Assembly: GCA_021203985.1 (NCBI GenBank)
Contig: JAJQAB010000119.1
Location: 1 to 33,506, forward strand
Source: Ruminococcus sp.
GTDB taxonomy: Bacteria > Bacillota > Clostridia > Oscillospirales > Ruminococcaceae
Direction of reading: 5' to 3'
DNA: 33,506 bases
In this document: piece by piece, positions 9,743 through 18,095 of the stretch
Layout of the letters: each line of letters begins with the position of its first letter
Numbering within the stretch: the first letter of the stretch is position 1
Notes under the pieces: generated by a model
Told to the model about the DNA's origin: nothing
The model's input: only the letters and a program-made list of their open reading frames with translations
Databases searched by the model: none
Made by a program: the position numbers and the translations under genes

Positions 9743-9814
9743 GCGCAGCACCACAAAAAAGAGCCTCCTTTTCACAAAGCGACTCTCCTGTGTTCTTCCA
9801 TAAGAAATATCGTT

Positions 9815-10132
9815 TCAGACGCCCGCCATTTCCTCTGCAACGTCCGGAACGGTCGACTGTGCCTCAGCCTCGGCAACAATCAAATATTGCTGGTATGTCT
9901 CTAAAATGCGCACTTCCACCAGCTTTCTCGCTTCCGCAGAAATCGGATGTACAATATCATGGAACACACCATTCTCATCCTTACAGCTGGGCATTGCAAC
10001 GAATAAACGCTCGTTCCCCTGCACAACCTTAATGTCATGTACGACGAGCATGTTGTAGATTGTCACGGAAACGACTGCGCGCAGACGTCCTTCTGTGATA
10101 ATTCTTCTGATTTTGATATCTGTGATTTCCAT
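9815..10132 (-). CDS. spoVG: Septation/RNA-binding regulator SpoVG
   Basis: MEITDIKIRRI...RAVVSVTIYNMLVVHDIKVVQGNERLFVAMPS...VFHDIVHPISAEARK; RBS GGAGGAGG. Confidence 0.92.
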   Translation of the reverse strand: MEITDIKIRRIITEGRLRAVVSVTIYNMLVVHDIKVVQGNERLFVAMPSCKDENGVFHDIVHPISAEARKLVEVRILETYQQYLIVAEAEAQSTVPDVAEEMAGV

Positions 10133-10250
10133 AAGATGACCTCCTCCAATTGTGGCGAACACTCGAATTTCTACGGGATCTGCCTGCCGTTCGCCAAAAT
10201 GCGGCTTACGATTCACGGTGAAAATTGCGATAAACTTTATTTTATTAAGT

Positions 10251-10308
10251 TTGAGCCTCCATTTACCGTGCTATATACTAGTATACACTATATTTTTGAA
10301 AATTGCAA
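10251..10308. promoter_or_regulatory. Interlocked divergent promoters for murC (+) and spoVG (-) sharing a palindromic -10 region
   Basis: + strand TTGAGC (10251-10256) 17 nt TATACT (10274-10279); - strand TTGCAA (10308-10303) 17 nt TATACT (10285-10280); palindrome TATACTAGTATA 10274-10285. Confidence 0.6.
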
Positions 10309-10328
10309 GAAAGAAAAAGGTGATTTTT

Positions 10329-11756
10329 TTGAACATTGACATTTTAAACGAAAAAAAGCACATTCATATGATCGGCATCGGTGGCAGCGGTATGTATCCG
10401 CTCACGCAAATCCTGCACGCAAAGGGATACTATCTCACCGGTTCTGACAACAACGAAACGGAAACGCTGCAAGCGGTTCGGGATCTGGGGATTCCGGTCT
10501 TTCTCGGTCAGCGTGCAGAGAATATTGAGGGCGCGGATCTGGTTGTGCATACCGCGGCAATTATGGCGGATAATCCAGAGCTGATTGCCGCAAAGATGAG
10601 CGGTGTTCCGGTGTTAGAGCGCAGCGAGCTTCTGGGCATTGTCACAAGCTGGTACGACAACGCCATCTGTGTGGCGGGCACGCACGGCAAAACTACAACC
10701 ACATCCATGATCACACAAATTCTCTTCACCGCCGGCATTGATTTATCCGCGTTCATCGGCGGAAAATTGCCGTGCATTCATGGAAGCGGCAGAAGCGGTT
10801 CGAGCGATATCATGACTTGTGAGGCCTGTGAATTCGTTGACACATTCCTAAAGCTTTTCCCGGACATTGCTGTACTTTTGAACATCGATGCGGATCATCT
10901 GGATTATTTCGGCACGGTGGATAATATCATCCGATCGTTCCACCAATTCGCGCTGCGCACCCGAAAAGCGATTATTTATAATGCCAGCGACGCCAACACC
11001 TGCAAGGCGGTACAGGATCTCACAGACAAGGAATGCATCACGTTCGGCAATACGCCGTCCTGCGACTATTATCCGGCTGATCTCCGGTATGTTTCCGGTC
11101 TGGAAACGCGTTTTCAGCTGATGCACAATCAGCAGCCGCTCGGCAAAATCGTTCTGCATGTTGCAGGCGCGCACAACGTCCTAAACGCAACCGCGGCCAC
11201 AGCCGCGGCCATGTATGTCGGCGTATCTTTTGCGGATGTGGCAAAGGGTTTAGCGGAATTCCGCGGCGCGGGCAGACGCTTTGAAAAGAAGGGCGAGGTC
11301 GGCGGCATTACGCTGGTTGACGACTATGCACACCATCCGACAGAACTGACGGCGACCCTGAATGCCGCAATGGCGATGCCATTCCGCAAGGTGTGGGCGG
11401 TGTTCCAGCCGTTTACGTTTTCCAGAACAGCGATGCTTCTGGACGAATTCGCACAGGCGCTCTCGATTCCCGACTGCGTTGTTCTGACTGATATTATGGG
11501 ATCACGCGAGAAAAACACGTATCGCATTTTCACGCGGCAGCTCGGCGAAAAGATTCCGGGCGCTGTGTGGTTTCCACAGGATGAAACCAATCCGGAAACC
11601 ACTGATCAGCGAAAGTATGAGAATTTTCAACAGGTCGTCACGTATATCTGCGACCACACAAAGCCCGGCGATCTGGTCATCACGTTGGGATGCGGTGATG
11701 TCAATAAGGTAAATCAACAGATTCTAGAAACACTTCAGCAGCGCGCGGGAGCATAA
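10329..11756 (+). CDS. murC: UDP-N-acetylmuramate--L-alanine ligase MurC (TTG start)
   Basis: HMIGIGGSGMYPLTQILHAKGY, VAGTHGKTTTTSM, YAHHPTEL motifs; RBS AAGG before TTG. Confidence 0.9.
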   Translation: MNIDILNEKKHIHMIGIGGSGMYPLTQILHAKGYYLTGSDNNETETLQAVRDLGIPVFLGQRAENIEGADLVVHTAAIMADNPELIAAKMSGVPVLERSELLGIVTSWYDNAICVAGTHGKTTTTSMITQILFTAGIDLSAFIGGKLPCIHGSGRSGSSDIMTCEACEFVDTFLKLFPDIAVLLNIDADHLDYFGTVDNIIRSFHQFALRTRKAIIYNASDANTCKAVQDLTDKECITFGNTPSCDYYPADLRYVSGLETRFQLMHNQQPLGKIVLHVAGAHNVLNATAATAAAMYVGVSFADVAKGLAEFRGAGRRFEKKGEVGGITLVDDYAHHPTELTATLNAAMAMPFRKVWAVFQPFTFSRTAMLLDEFAQALSIPDCVVLTDIMGSREKNTYRIFTRQLGEKIPGAVWFPQDETNPETTDQRKYENFQQVVTYICDHTKPGDLVITLGCGDVNKVNQQILETLQQRAGA

Positions 11757-11779
11757 GCCGGAAGGTGCGTGGCTTTTTA
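11755..11779 (+). terminator. Terminator-like hairpin overlapping the murC stop
   Basis: AAGCC ... GGCTT followed by TTTAT. Confidence 0.45.
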
Positions 11780-11853
11780 TCCACCGATTTCGTAAAAAAG
11801 TGCTTTTTCAAAGCGTCGGGAAGCATTACTTCCAAGAAAATTGAAAAAAGGGC

Positions 11854-11882
11854 TTTTCAACCATCGAAAAATGTTGTATAAT
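11854..11882 (+). promoter_or_regulatory. Promoter for zapA
   Basis: TTTTCA (11854-11859), 17 nt, TATAAT (11877-11882). Confidence 0.55.
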
Positions 11883-11884
11883 AA

Positions 11885-11941
11885 GGACATCTCTAAAAAA
11901 CTCGCCGCATATCTGCACGACAGGAGTTTTTTGAGATGCCC
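11885..11941. repeat. Hairpin repeat family 2, copy 1
   Basis: GACATCTCTAAAAAACTC ... GAGTTTTTTGAGATGCC inverted arms; CTGCACGACAGGAGTTTTTTGAGATGCC matches CTGTACGACAAGGGCTTTTCGAGATGCC in copy 2. Confidence 0.7.
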
Positions 11942-12009
11942 ATAAGAAAAACGGCAGCGGAAAAGCAGATTTTCCCGAAGCCGGAACAACCGGAAAGGAA
12001 TCTTCATTT

Positions 12010-12366
12010 ATGTCAAACAAAGTCAAAGTTGTGATCTGCGGCAAGGATTTTACGCTGCAAACCGCAGAATCCTCGAACTATGTGTTCGGACTGACGCGCA
12101 CATTAGAATCGCGCATCACAGAAATCACCGATGCCAGCAGCAGCGCATCGCCGTTTACCGCCGCGATCATGGTCGGTCTTTCGGCACTGGATGATCTGAG
12201 CAAGGCAAACGCAAGACTCGACAGTTTGCGTGATCAGTCGAAGGAATATGTGGACGAGGCAGGAAAAATGCGGCTGGAACGCGATGCGGCGCTCAAAGAA
12301 GCCGAAACGCTGCGTGCGAAACTTGCTGTCCTGGAACAGGAGCAAGGCGAAAAGCATACGAAATGA
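12010..12366 (+). CDS. zapA: Cell division protein ZapA
   Basis: MSNKVKVVICGKDFTLQTAES..., coiled-coil C-terminus; size and context typical of ZapA. Confidence 0.8.
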   Translation: MSNKVKVVICGKDFTLQTAESSNYVFGLTRTLESRITEITDASSSASPFTAAIMVGLSALDDLSKANARLDSLRDQSKEYVDEAGKMRLERDAALKEAETLRAKLAVLEQEQGEKHTK

Positions 12367-14507
12367 ATACGCCGGAAATTTTAGCGCCTGCGGGCGCACC
12401 GGAATCCCTGACCGCGGCGCTTCAATGCGGTGCAGATGCCGTGTATGCTGGCGGAAAGCAATTCTCTGCACGGCACAGCATTGAGAATTTTGATCAGGCG
12501 CAGCTGGAACAGGCGGTACAGCTCTGCCATTTGTATGGCGCAAAATTTTATCTGACGCTGAATACGATGGTGTTTAACGCGGAATTTGACGCGCTCGAAG
12601 AAACCATCCGGCATGCGGTACATTGCGGCGTGGACGCGTTTTTGGTGCAGGATCTCGGTGTGCTGGATTTGATTCGCACGATTGCGCCGCATACGCCGAT
12701 TCACGCTTCCACGCAAATGATGATCCACACGCCTGAAGGCACACGCTGGGCAAAATCGCACGGGATCTCCCGTGTGGTGGTTTCGCGAGAGCTTTCCCGG
12801 CAGGAAATCCGTGCCATTTGTCAGTGTGGCGTAGAGGTCGAACAGTTTGTACACGGCGCGCTTTGTATGAGAGTCTCCGGACAGTGCGGTCTTTCCGCTG
12901 TGATTGGTTCACGCAGTGCAAACCGTGGTCGATGTGCACAGGCATGTCGCCTGCCATTTTCTGCATCTGGCAACGCATCCTATTGCGCGCTTTCCCTGAA
13001 AGATCTCTGTCTTGTACCCTATGTCCAGCAAATTGCCGCTGACGGCGTTGCCTCCCTGAAAATCGAGGGAAGATGTAAGCGGACAGAATACGTTGCCGCC
13101 GCTGTTACGGCATTGGTGCAGGCGCGAAACGGACAAGAGCCAGATCTCGAAACGCTCCGTGCGGTTTTTTCCCGCAGTGGCTTCACCGATGGCTATTATA
13201 CCGGAAAGCGGCAGCATATGTTCGGCGTGCATCAAAAAGAGGACGTGCTCCACGCAAAGGACGTGCTGTCGGGGCTGGCGCATTCGTATCAAAAGCCGCA
13301 CGGCATCATTCCGCTGACAATGCACGTCACTGTGCAGTCCAATCAGCCTGCGCGCTTGTCCGTCACAGATCCGGATGGCAGCGCCGTCACGATTACAGGC
13401 GAAATGCCGCAGCCGGCAAAAACGCGTCCAACCGATCCGCAGCAGCTCGAGCGACAGCTCGGAAAGCTTGGTGGGACGATCTACACGTTAGACCAGTTGA
13501 CCACAGATTGTGATGGCGTGAGTATGCTTCCGGCATCCGCGCTCAACGCAATGCGCCGGGACTGTGTCACGCAAATCGATCGTCTGCGTATAAAGCGAAA
13601 CACGCCGAAATACACCTTGATGGCTGCACCGCCGCTTTTGGAGAAGGCAGTTTCAAAGCCCGATCCGCCAACTTTTCGTTTGCGGCTATCCGCGTGGAAT
13701 CATAACGCGGAAGCGCTGCTTTCTGATCCGGCTGCGGAAGCACTTTTGCTGCCCGTTTCGGCGGCGGCATCTGTGCCCGAATCGGTGCGCGACAGCATTT
13801 ATCTAACACTACCGCGCTTTTGTGCGGACGAAGCACTTTTACAGCGTGCACTGCAAGAAGCGCGGACGTTCGGCTTTTTGCACCTGGTCTGCGAAAATGT
13901 GGCTCATTGCAAGCTTGGCGCTGACAACCACTTCACGCTGCATGGCGGCATGGGACTTAACGCCGAAAACAGCCGTTGTCTGCACGCGCTTCGAGACGAG
14001 GGTTTGCGCGACACGCTGCTTTCGCCGGAATTGACGCTGGCGCAGACAAAGCACTGTACCGGTCTGCCCATCGGACTTCTAGTTTATGGCAATCAGCCGG
14101 TTATGACGATGCGCAACTGCCCGATTCGGGAGGAGATTGACTGCTCGAGCTGCCGTCATATTCTCCGAAATCGCACCGGCCGTGCATTTCCGGTGTACTG
14201 CGACCCGATGGCTGGCGTTACAACGATGTATAACGCCGTCCCCACCTGGATAGCGGACAAGCTCGATCAGCTCGATCACGCTGCGTTCTGGCTGCTGGAT
14301 CTGACGATCTGCACCGATCCGATCAATGTGTTCCGCGCGTTCCAACAGCGCGCCAAATCACAAGCAACATTTACGCGCGGTTTATTTTTCCGCGGCGTGG
14401 AAAAATTGCAAAAAATCAGGAGGAACTCTTATGTACATATCCATACAGCGGCTGCGCCAAAACGCAAAGCTGCCCTCGCAGGCGACAAAAAACAGCGCCG
14501 GCTATGA
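12363..14507 (+). CDS. Peptidase U32 family protein
   Basis: PEILAPAGAPESLTAALQCGADAVYAGGKQFSAR, FVHGALCMRVSGQCGLSAVIGSRSANRGRCAQACRLPF, SLKIEGRCK motifs. Confidence 0.92.
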   Translation: MNTPEILAPAGAPESLTAALQCGADAVYAGGKQFSARHSIENFDQAQLEQAVQLCHLYGAKFYLTLNTMVFNAEFDALEETIRHAVHCGVDAFLVQDLGVLDLIRTIAPHTPIHASTQMMIHTPEGTRWAKSHGISRVVVSRELSRQEIRAICQCGVEVEQFVHGALCMRVSGQCGLSAVIGSRSANRGRCAQACRLPFSASGNASYCALSLKDLCLVPYVQQIAADGVASLKIEGRCKRTEYVAAAVTALVQARNGQEPDLETLRAVFSRSGFTDGYYTGKRQHMFGVHQKEDVLHAKDVLSGLAHSYQKPHGIIPLTMHVTVQSNQPARLSVTDPDGSAVTITGEMPQPAKTRPTDPQQLERQLGKLGGTIYTLDQLTTDCDGVSMLPASALNAMRRDCVTQIDRLRIKRNTPKYTLMAAPPLLEKAVSKPDPPTFRLRLSAWNHNAEALLSDPAAEALLLPVSAAASVPESVRDSIYLTLPRFCADEALLQRALQEARTFGFLHLVCENVAHCKLGADNHFTLHGGMGLNAENSRCLHALRDEGLRDTLLSPELTLAQTKHCTGLPIGLLVYGNQPVMTMRNCPIREEIDCSSCRHILRNRTGRAFPVYCDPMAGVTTMYNAVPTWIADKLDQLDHAAFWLLDLTICTDPINVFRAFQQRAKSQATFTRGLFFRGVEKLQKIRRNSYVHIHTAAAPKRKAALAGDKKQRRL

Positions 14508-14871
14508 TCTATACGCATGCCTGGACGAGCCACTGACAATTACGCCGGAAGAGATTTGCAAAATCCCCACTGGAATTGCCGTTTCTCCGTCTCGGTCGGA
14601 TGTTGCCCTCTGTATCTTCCCACGTTCGGGACTCTCCGCCAAATACGGCATCACGCTGGCAAACGCTGTCGGTCTTGTGGACAGCGACTACCGCGGTGAA
14701 ATTCAAGTCGCGCTAATCCATCACGGATCTGTGCCATTTGTCGTAGAACCCGGGATGCGCATTGCACAGCTTGTCGTTTTCCCGATTCTTACGCCAGAGC
14801 TGCGCGAAGTGACAGCGCTCGATGAAACAGAGCGCGGCGCAGGGGGCTTTGGCTCAAGCGGACTTTCCTAA
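14431..14871 (+). CDS. dut: dUTP diphosphatase
   Basis: SAGYDLYA, PRSGLSAKYGITLANAVGLVDSDYRGEIQVALIHHG, RGAGGFGSSG motifs; RBS AGGAGG; ORF-track start 14326 trimmed. Confidence 0.92.
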   Translation: MYISIQRLRQNAKLPSQATKNSAGYDLYACLDEPLTITPEEICKIPTGIAVSPSRSDVALCIFPRSGLSAKYGITLANAVGLVDSDYRGEIQVALIHHGSVPFVVEPGMRIAQLVVFPILTPELREVTALDETERGAGGFGSSGLS

Positions 14872-14925
14872 GGCAACACCGCCGGCACCGCAAAGCCGGC
14901 AGATCCCAAATCCATAGAAAGGAGT

Positions 14926-15225
14926 ATGTTTCTCACTCCGAGACACACGCACATTACTGATATGAAAAAAATACTTGTTTATATCGCTTCCATTATGGCT
15001 GCTGTCGTGCTCGGCGGCGTAATCGGCAATCTCTGTGCAGATGTTTCCTCATTGCAATGGCTGGATTACACACTGCCGCTTCACATCAAAACACATGACT
15101 GGAACTGGTACATCGCCGATGTCACATTCGGCATTGATTCCAAATTCAATATCGCGCAGTTAATTCTCACAATCATCGCCCTCTTTACCGCGCCGAAAAT
15201 TTCATCGCTTATCAAAAAAAAATAA
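14926..15225 (+). CDS. Small membrane protein (DUF4321-like)
   Basis: MKKILVYIASIMAAVVLGGVIGNL ... FGIDSKFNIAQLILTIIALF; internal ATG at 14962 is an alternative start. Confidence 0.5.
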   Translation: MFLTPRHTHITDMKKILVYIASIMAAVVLGGVIGNLCADVSSLQWLDYTLPLHIKTHDWNWYIADVTFGIDSKFNIAQLILTIIALFTAPKISSLIKKK

Positions 15226-15331
15226 ATCGCCTTCGCTTTTGTACAAAGTACTGTAAATATCCACCGCGAATTTCTTTTGTTTTTACAAAAGCATAGAATT
15301 TCACCGCCACAGAAAATTCCCGAAAAAATGA

Positions 15332-15360
15332 TTGCCACGTTTCCAAAATCGTGGTATAAT
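15332..15360 (+). promoter_or_regulatory. Promoter for mreB
   Basis: TTGCCA (15332-15337), 17 nt, TATAAT (15355-15360). Confidence 0.65.
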
Positions 15361-15420
15361 AAAAGAGTTCGAAAACGAATCGAAAAACAAATACACACCG
15401 CGATTGTATTTTCTCATGAT

Positions 15421-15452
15421 TGCTCCTGCACACAAATCGACATGCGGGAGCA
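15421..15452 (+). promoter_or_regulatory. Leader hairpin upstream of mreB
   Basis: TGCTCCTGCA ... TGCGGGAGCA, complementary with one G-U pair. Confidence 0.5.
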
Positions 15453-15462
15453 TCCTCTATTC

Positions 15463-15545
15463 GGTATTTCGAAAAACTCCTGCCGTACGGATGTGCGATC
15501 GGCTAGACGCCGCATGCCTGTACGACAAGGGCTTTTCGAGATGCC
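15463..15545. repeat. Hairpin repeat family 2, copy 2
   Basis: 26-nt arms GGTATTTCGAAAAACTCCTGCCGTAC / GTACGACAAGGGCTTTTCGAGATGCC; all six non-Watson-Crick positions are transitions. Confidence 0.7.
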
Positions 15546-15581
15546 ACAGAATAACAACTATGCCCAGAAGGAGCACACGAC

Positions 15582-16598
15582 ATGTTTACAAAAGATATTG
15601 GCATTGATCTCGGGACAGCAAACACCCTTGTCTATCTGCGCGGCAGAGGGATTATTATACGAGAGCCATCGGTTGTTGCGGTGAACACCCATACCGACCG
15701 AGCAAAGTGTGTTGGAAAGGAAGCAAAGGAAGTCATTGGGCGTACACCCGGCTCGATTGTCGCGGTGCGCCCTTTGAAGGACGGTGTCATCGCCGACTTT
15801 GATACCACAACTATTTTATTACAGGAATTCATCCGCAAAGCCATGCGCGGCAAGATGTTCGCAAAGGCGCGCATCATTATCTGCATTCCCTCCGGCGTCA
15901 CCGCAGTAGAGTACCGTGCGGTACGGGATGCGGCGGATCACGCCGGTGCAAAGCCGGTGCTGATTGTCGAAGAGCCTATGGCGGCGGCGATTGGCGCTGG
16001 ACTTCCCACAACAGAACCGACCGGCTGTATGGTCGTGGATATCGGTGGCGGCACAAGCGAGGTCGCAGTTATTTCGCTCGGCGGCATTGTCTGCTCCAAA
16101 AGTATTCGATGCGCCGGTGATGAATTCGATGCAGCCATCATTAACTATATCAAAAAGCGATATAATCTGCTCATCGGTGAGCGAACTGCCGAAATCATCA
16201 AAATCCAGATTGGATCGGCATATCCGGTTGGCCGGGACGAGGTGATACAAATCAAGGGGCGCAATTTGATGAGCGGTCTCCCGGAAAATATGAACATCTC
16301 ATCCAAGGAAATTCGCAAAGCGCTGGCAGAGCCACTTTCATGGATTGTGGATGCGGTTCGCTATACGCTCGAGCAAACACCGCCGGAGCTTGCGGCGGAC
16401 ATCATTGATCACGGCATTACATTGACCGGCGGCGGTGCGCTTTTGCGCGGACTCGATCAGCTGATTCACAAGGAAACGGGTATGCCCGTCTATATCGCAG
16501 AATATCCGCTGGACTGTGTCGCGGAGGGTACCGGGAAAATTCTGGAAAACCTCGAAAAATACCGCGATGCGCTTTCGGATGAAGAGAAATTCATCTGA
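15582..16598 (+). CDS. mreB: Rod shape-determining protein MreB/Mbl
   Basis: [70 protein letters not shown]. Confidence 0.95.
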   Translation: MFTKDIGIDLGTANTLVYLRGRGIIIREPSVVAVNTHTDRAKCVGKEAKEVIGRTPGSIVAVRPLKDGVIADFDTTTILLQEFIRKAMRGKMFAKARIIICIPSGVTAVEYRAVRDAADHAGAKPVLIVEEPMAAAIGAGLPTTEPTGCMVVDIGGGTSEVAVISLGGIVCSKSIRCAGDEFDAAIINYIKKRYNLLIGERTAEIIKIQIGSAYPVGRDEVIQIKGRNLMSGLPENMNISSKEIRKALAEPLSWIVDAVRYTLEQTPPELAADIIDHGITLTGGGALLRGLDQLIHKETGMPVYIAEYPLDCVAEGTGKILENLEKYRDALSDEEKFI

Positions 16599-16630
16599 TT
16601 GCCGCGTACTTACGACAGGAGGGAAGGCTC

Positions 16631-17476
16631 ATGGGCGGTTTTTTTCGCAACAAAAAATTTCGTATTATTCTCTGCATCATTGCCCTGCTGATCGGCATTA
16701 TGCTCTATTCTGTCACGCAGGACGGCTATACACTTCCGACAACGGGATTTGTCGGCAGGATTCTCAATCCGGTGCGCTCCGTCTCGAACCGCATTTCCGA
16801 CAGCGTAGAGGATGCGCTGGAGATGTTCACGGACGCGAAGGATGCACAGGAGGAAAACGAAGCGCTACGCCAACAGGTGGCGGAATTGGAAAAACAGCTG
16901 GTTGACTATCAGTCGACACAGAACGAATTGGAAGAACTGAAAAAAATCATGGGCGTAAAAGAAGAACACAGCAGCGATGAATTGTCAAGTCCATGCACCA
17001 TTATTGGCTATGTAGAAAATGACCCGTTTCATAGCTTTTATATCAACAAGGGCAGCAAGGACGGGCTGTCCGTCTATGACCCAGTTGTCACGGCGGAAGG
17101 GCTTGTGGGCATTATTTCCGAAATTTCCGAAACCTATGCCACAGTAGAAACGCTCTGCTCGCCCAATCTCTCGGTCAGCGTTGTTGCTTCCGGCACAAAT
17201 GAATCAGGTATCGTGGAAGGCGATGTTACATTGACAGCGTCCTATCAGTGCCGCATGATTTATCTGGACAAGGATACCACGCTAAAAAAAGGCGACCTTT
17301 TGGTGACATCCAACTCCGTGGGGATTTTCCCACAGGGCTATCTGATTGGATCGGTGGAGTCGATTGAGCTGATGGAAAGTGGCTTAAGCTACAGCGCCGT
17401 GATCGAGCCGGCAGTGGATTTTGAAAATCTGACCAGCGTGATTGTCGTAACCAATTTTGCCGGAAAGGAGCAGTAG
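16631..17476 (+). CDS. mreC: Rod shape-determining protein MreC
   Basis: N-terminal TM, coiled coil, DPVVTAEGLVGIISEISETYATVETL; downstream of mreB. Confidence 0.9.
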   Translation: MGGFFRNKKFRIILCIIALLIGIMLYSVTQDGYTLPTTGFVGRILNPVRSVSNRISDSVEDALEMFTDAKDAQEENEALRQQVAELEKQLVDYQSTQNELEELKKIMGVKEEHSSDELSSPCTIIGYVENDPFHSFYINKGSKDGLSVYDPVVTAEGLVGIISEISETYATVETLCSPNLSVSVVASGTNESGIVEGDVTLTASYQCRMIYLDKDTTLKKGDLLVTSNSVGIFPQGYLIGSVESIELMESGLSYSAVIEPAVDFENLTSVIVVTNFAGKEQ

Positions 17477-17477
17477 A

Positions 17478-18056
17478 ATGCGGCAGAGTAAACAATTGTT
17501 TCTTCCGCCAAAGAAAAAAAGACGAACGAGACTGCGAAACGTCATTCGATGGATTCTTTATGTCCTGTTGATTCTTCTGGCGTTTTTGCTGGCGAATACC
17601 GGCGACTATCTCAAGCCCCTTCTCCTGATTCCGATCGCATTCTGTATTTCCTCCGTCTCCGGAACGATCATTTCTGCCACAGTCGGGATCGTCTGCGGTC
17701 TATTGATGGACATTTCTACAGGAACGCTGCTCGGCTATCACACCATCGTCTTATTCGTATTTTGCATGCTCATTTCCGTTCTGTACGATCGGCTGATGCA
17801 GCAGCGATTTTTGAATCTAGTTTTGTTTACGGCAATCGCTTCGTTTTTCATCACCGGATGCGATTACATTTTCCGCTACGCGATCTGGAGCTATGACAAC
17901 GTCTCCTACTTATATTTGCACCACTCGCTGCCCTGCATGGTTTACACGATCATCAGCAGTATGGTGTGCTACCCGATCTTTTCTCTGATTCATAAAGGTC
18001 TGTTGCCGCCGCGCAAACGCACGGTCGAAAAGACGGTGAAACCTATCGAGGAATAA
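17478..18056 (+). CDS. mreD: Rod shape-determining protein MreD
   Basis: Small multi-TM protein between mreC and PBP2 (VGIVCGLLMDISTGTLLGYHT). Confidence 0.85.
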   Translation: MRQSKQLFLPPKKKRRTRLRNVIRWILYVLLILLAFLLANTGDYLKPLLLIPIAFCISSVSGTIISATVGIVCGLLMDISTGTLLGYHTIVLFVFCMLISVLYDRLMQQRFLNLVLFTAIASFFITGCDYIFRYAIWSYDNVSYLYLHHSLPCMVYTIISSMVCYPIFSLIHKGLLPPRKRTVEKTVKPIEE

Positions 18057-18095
18057 GCCGTACCCCACTGCCCTGATCCCAAAAAGGAGTTTTCT

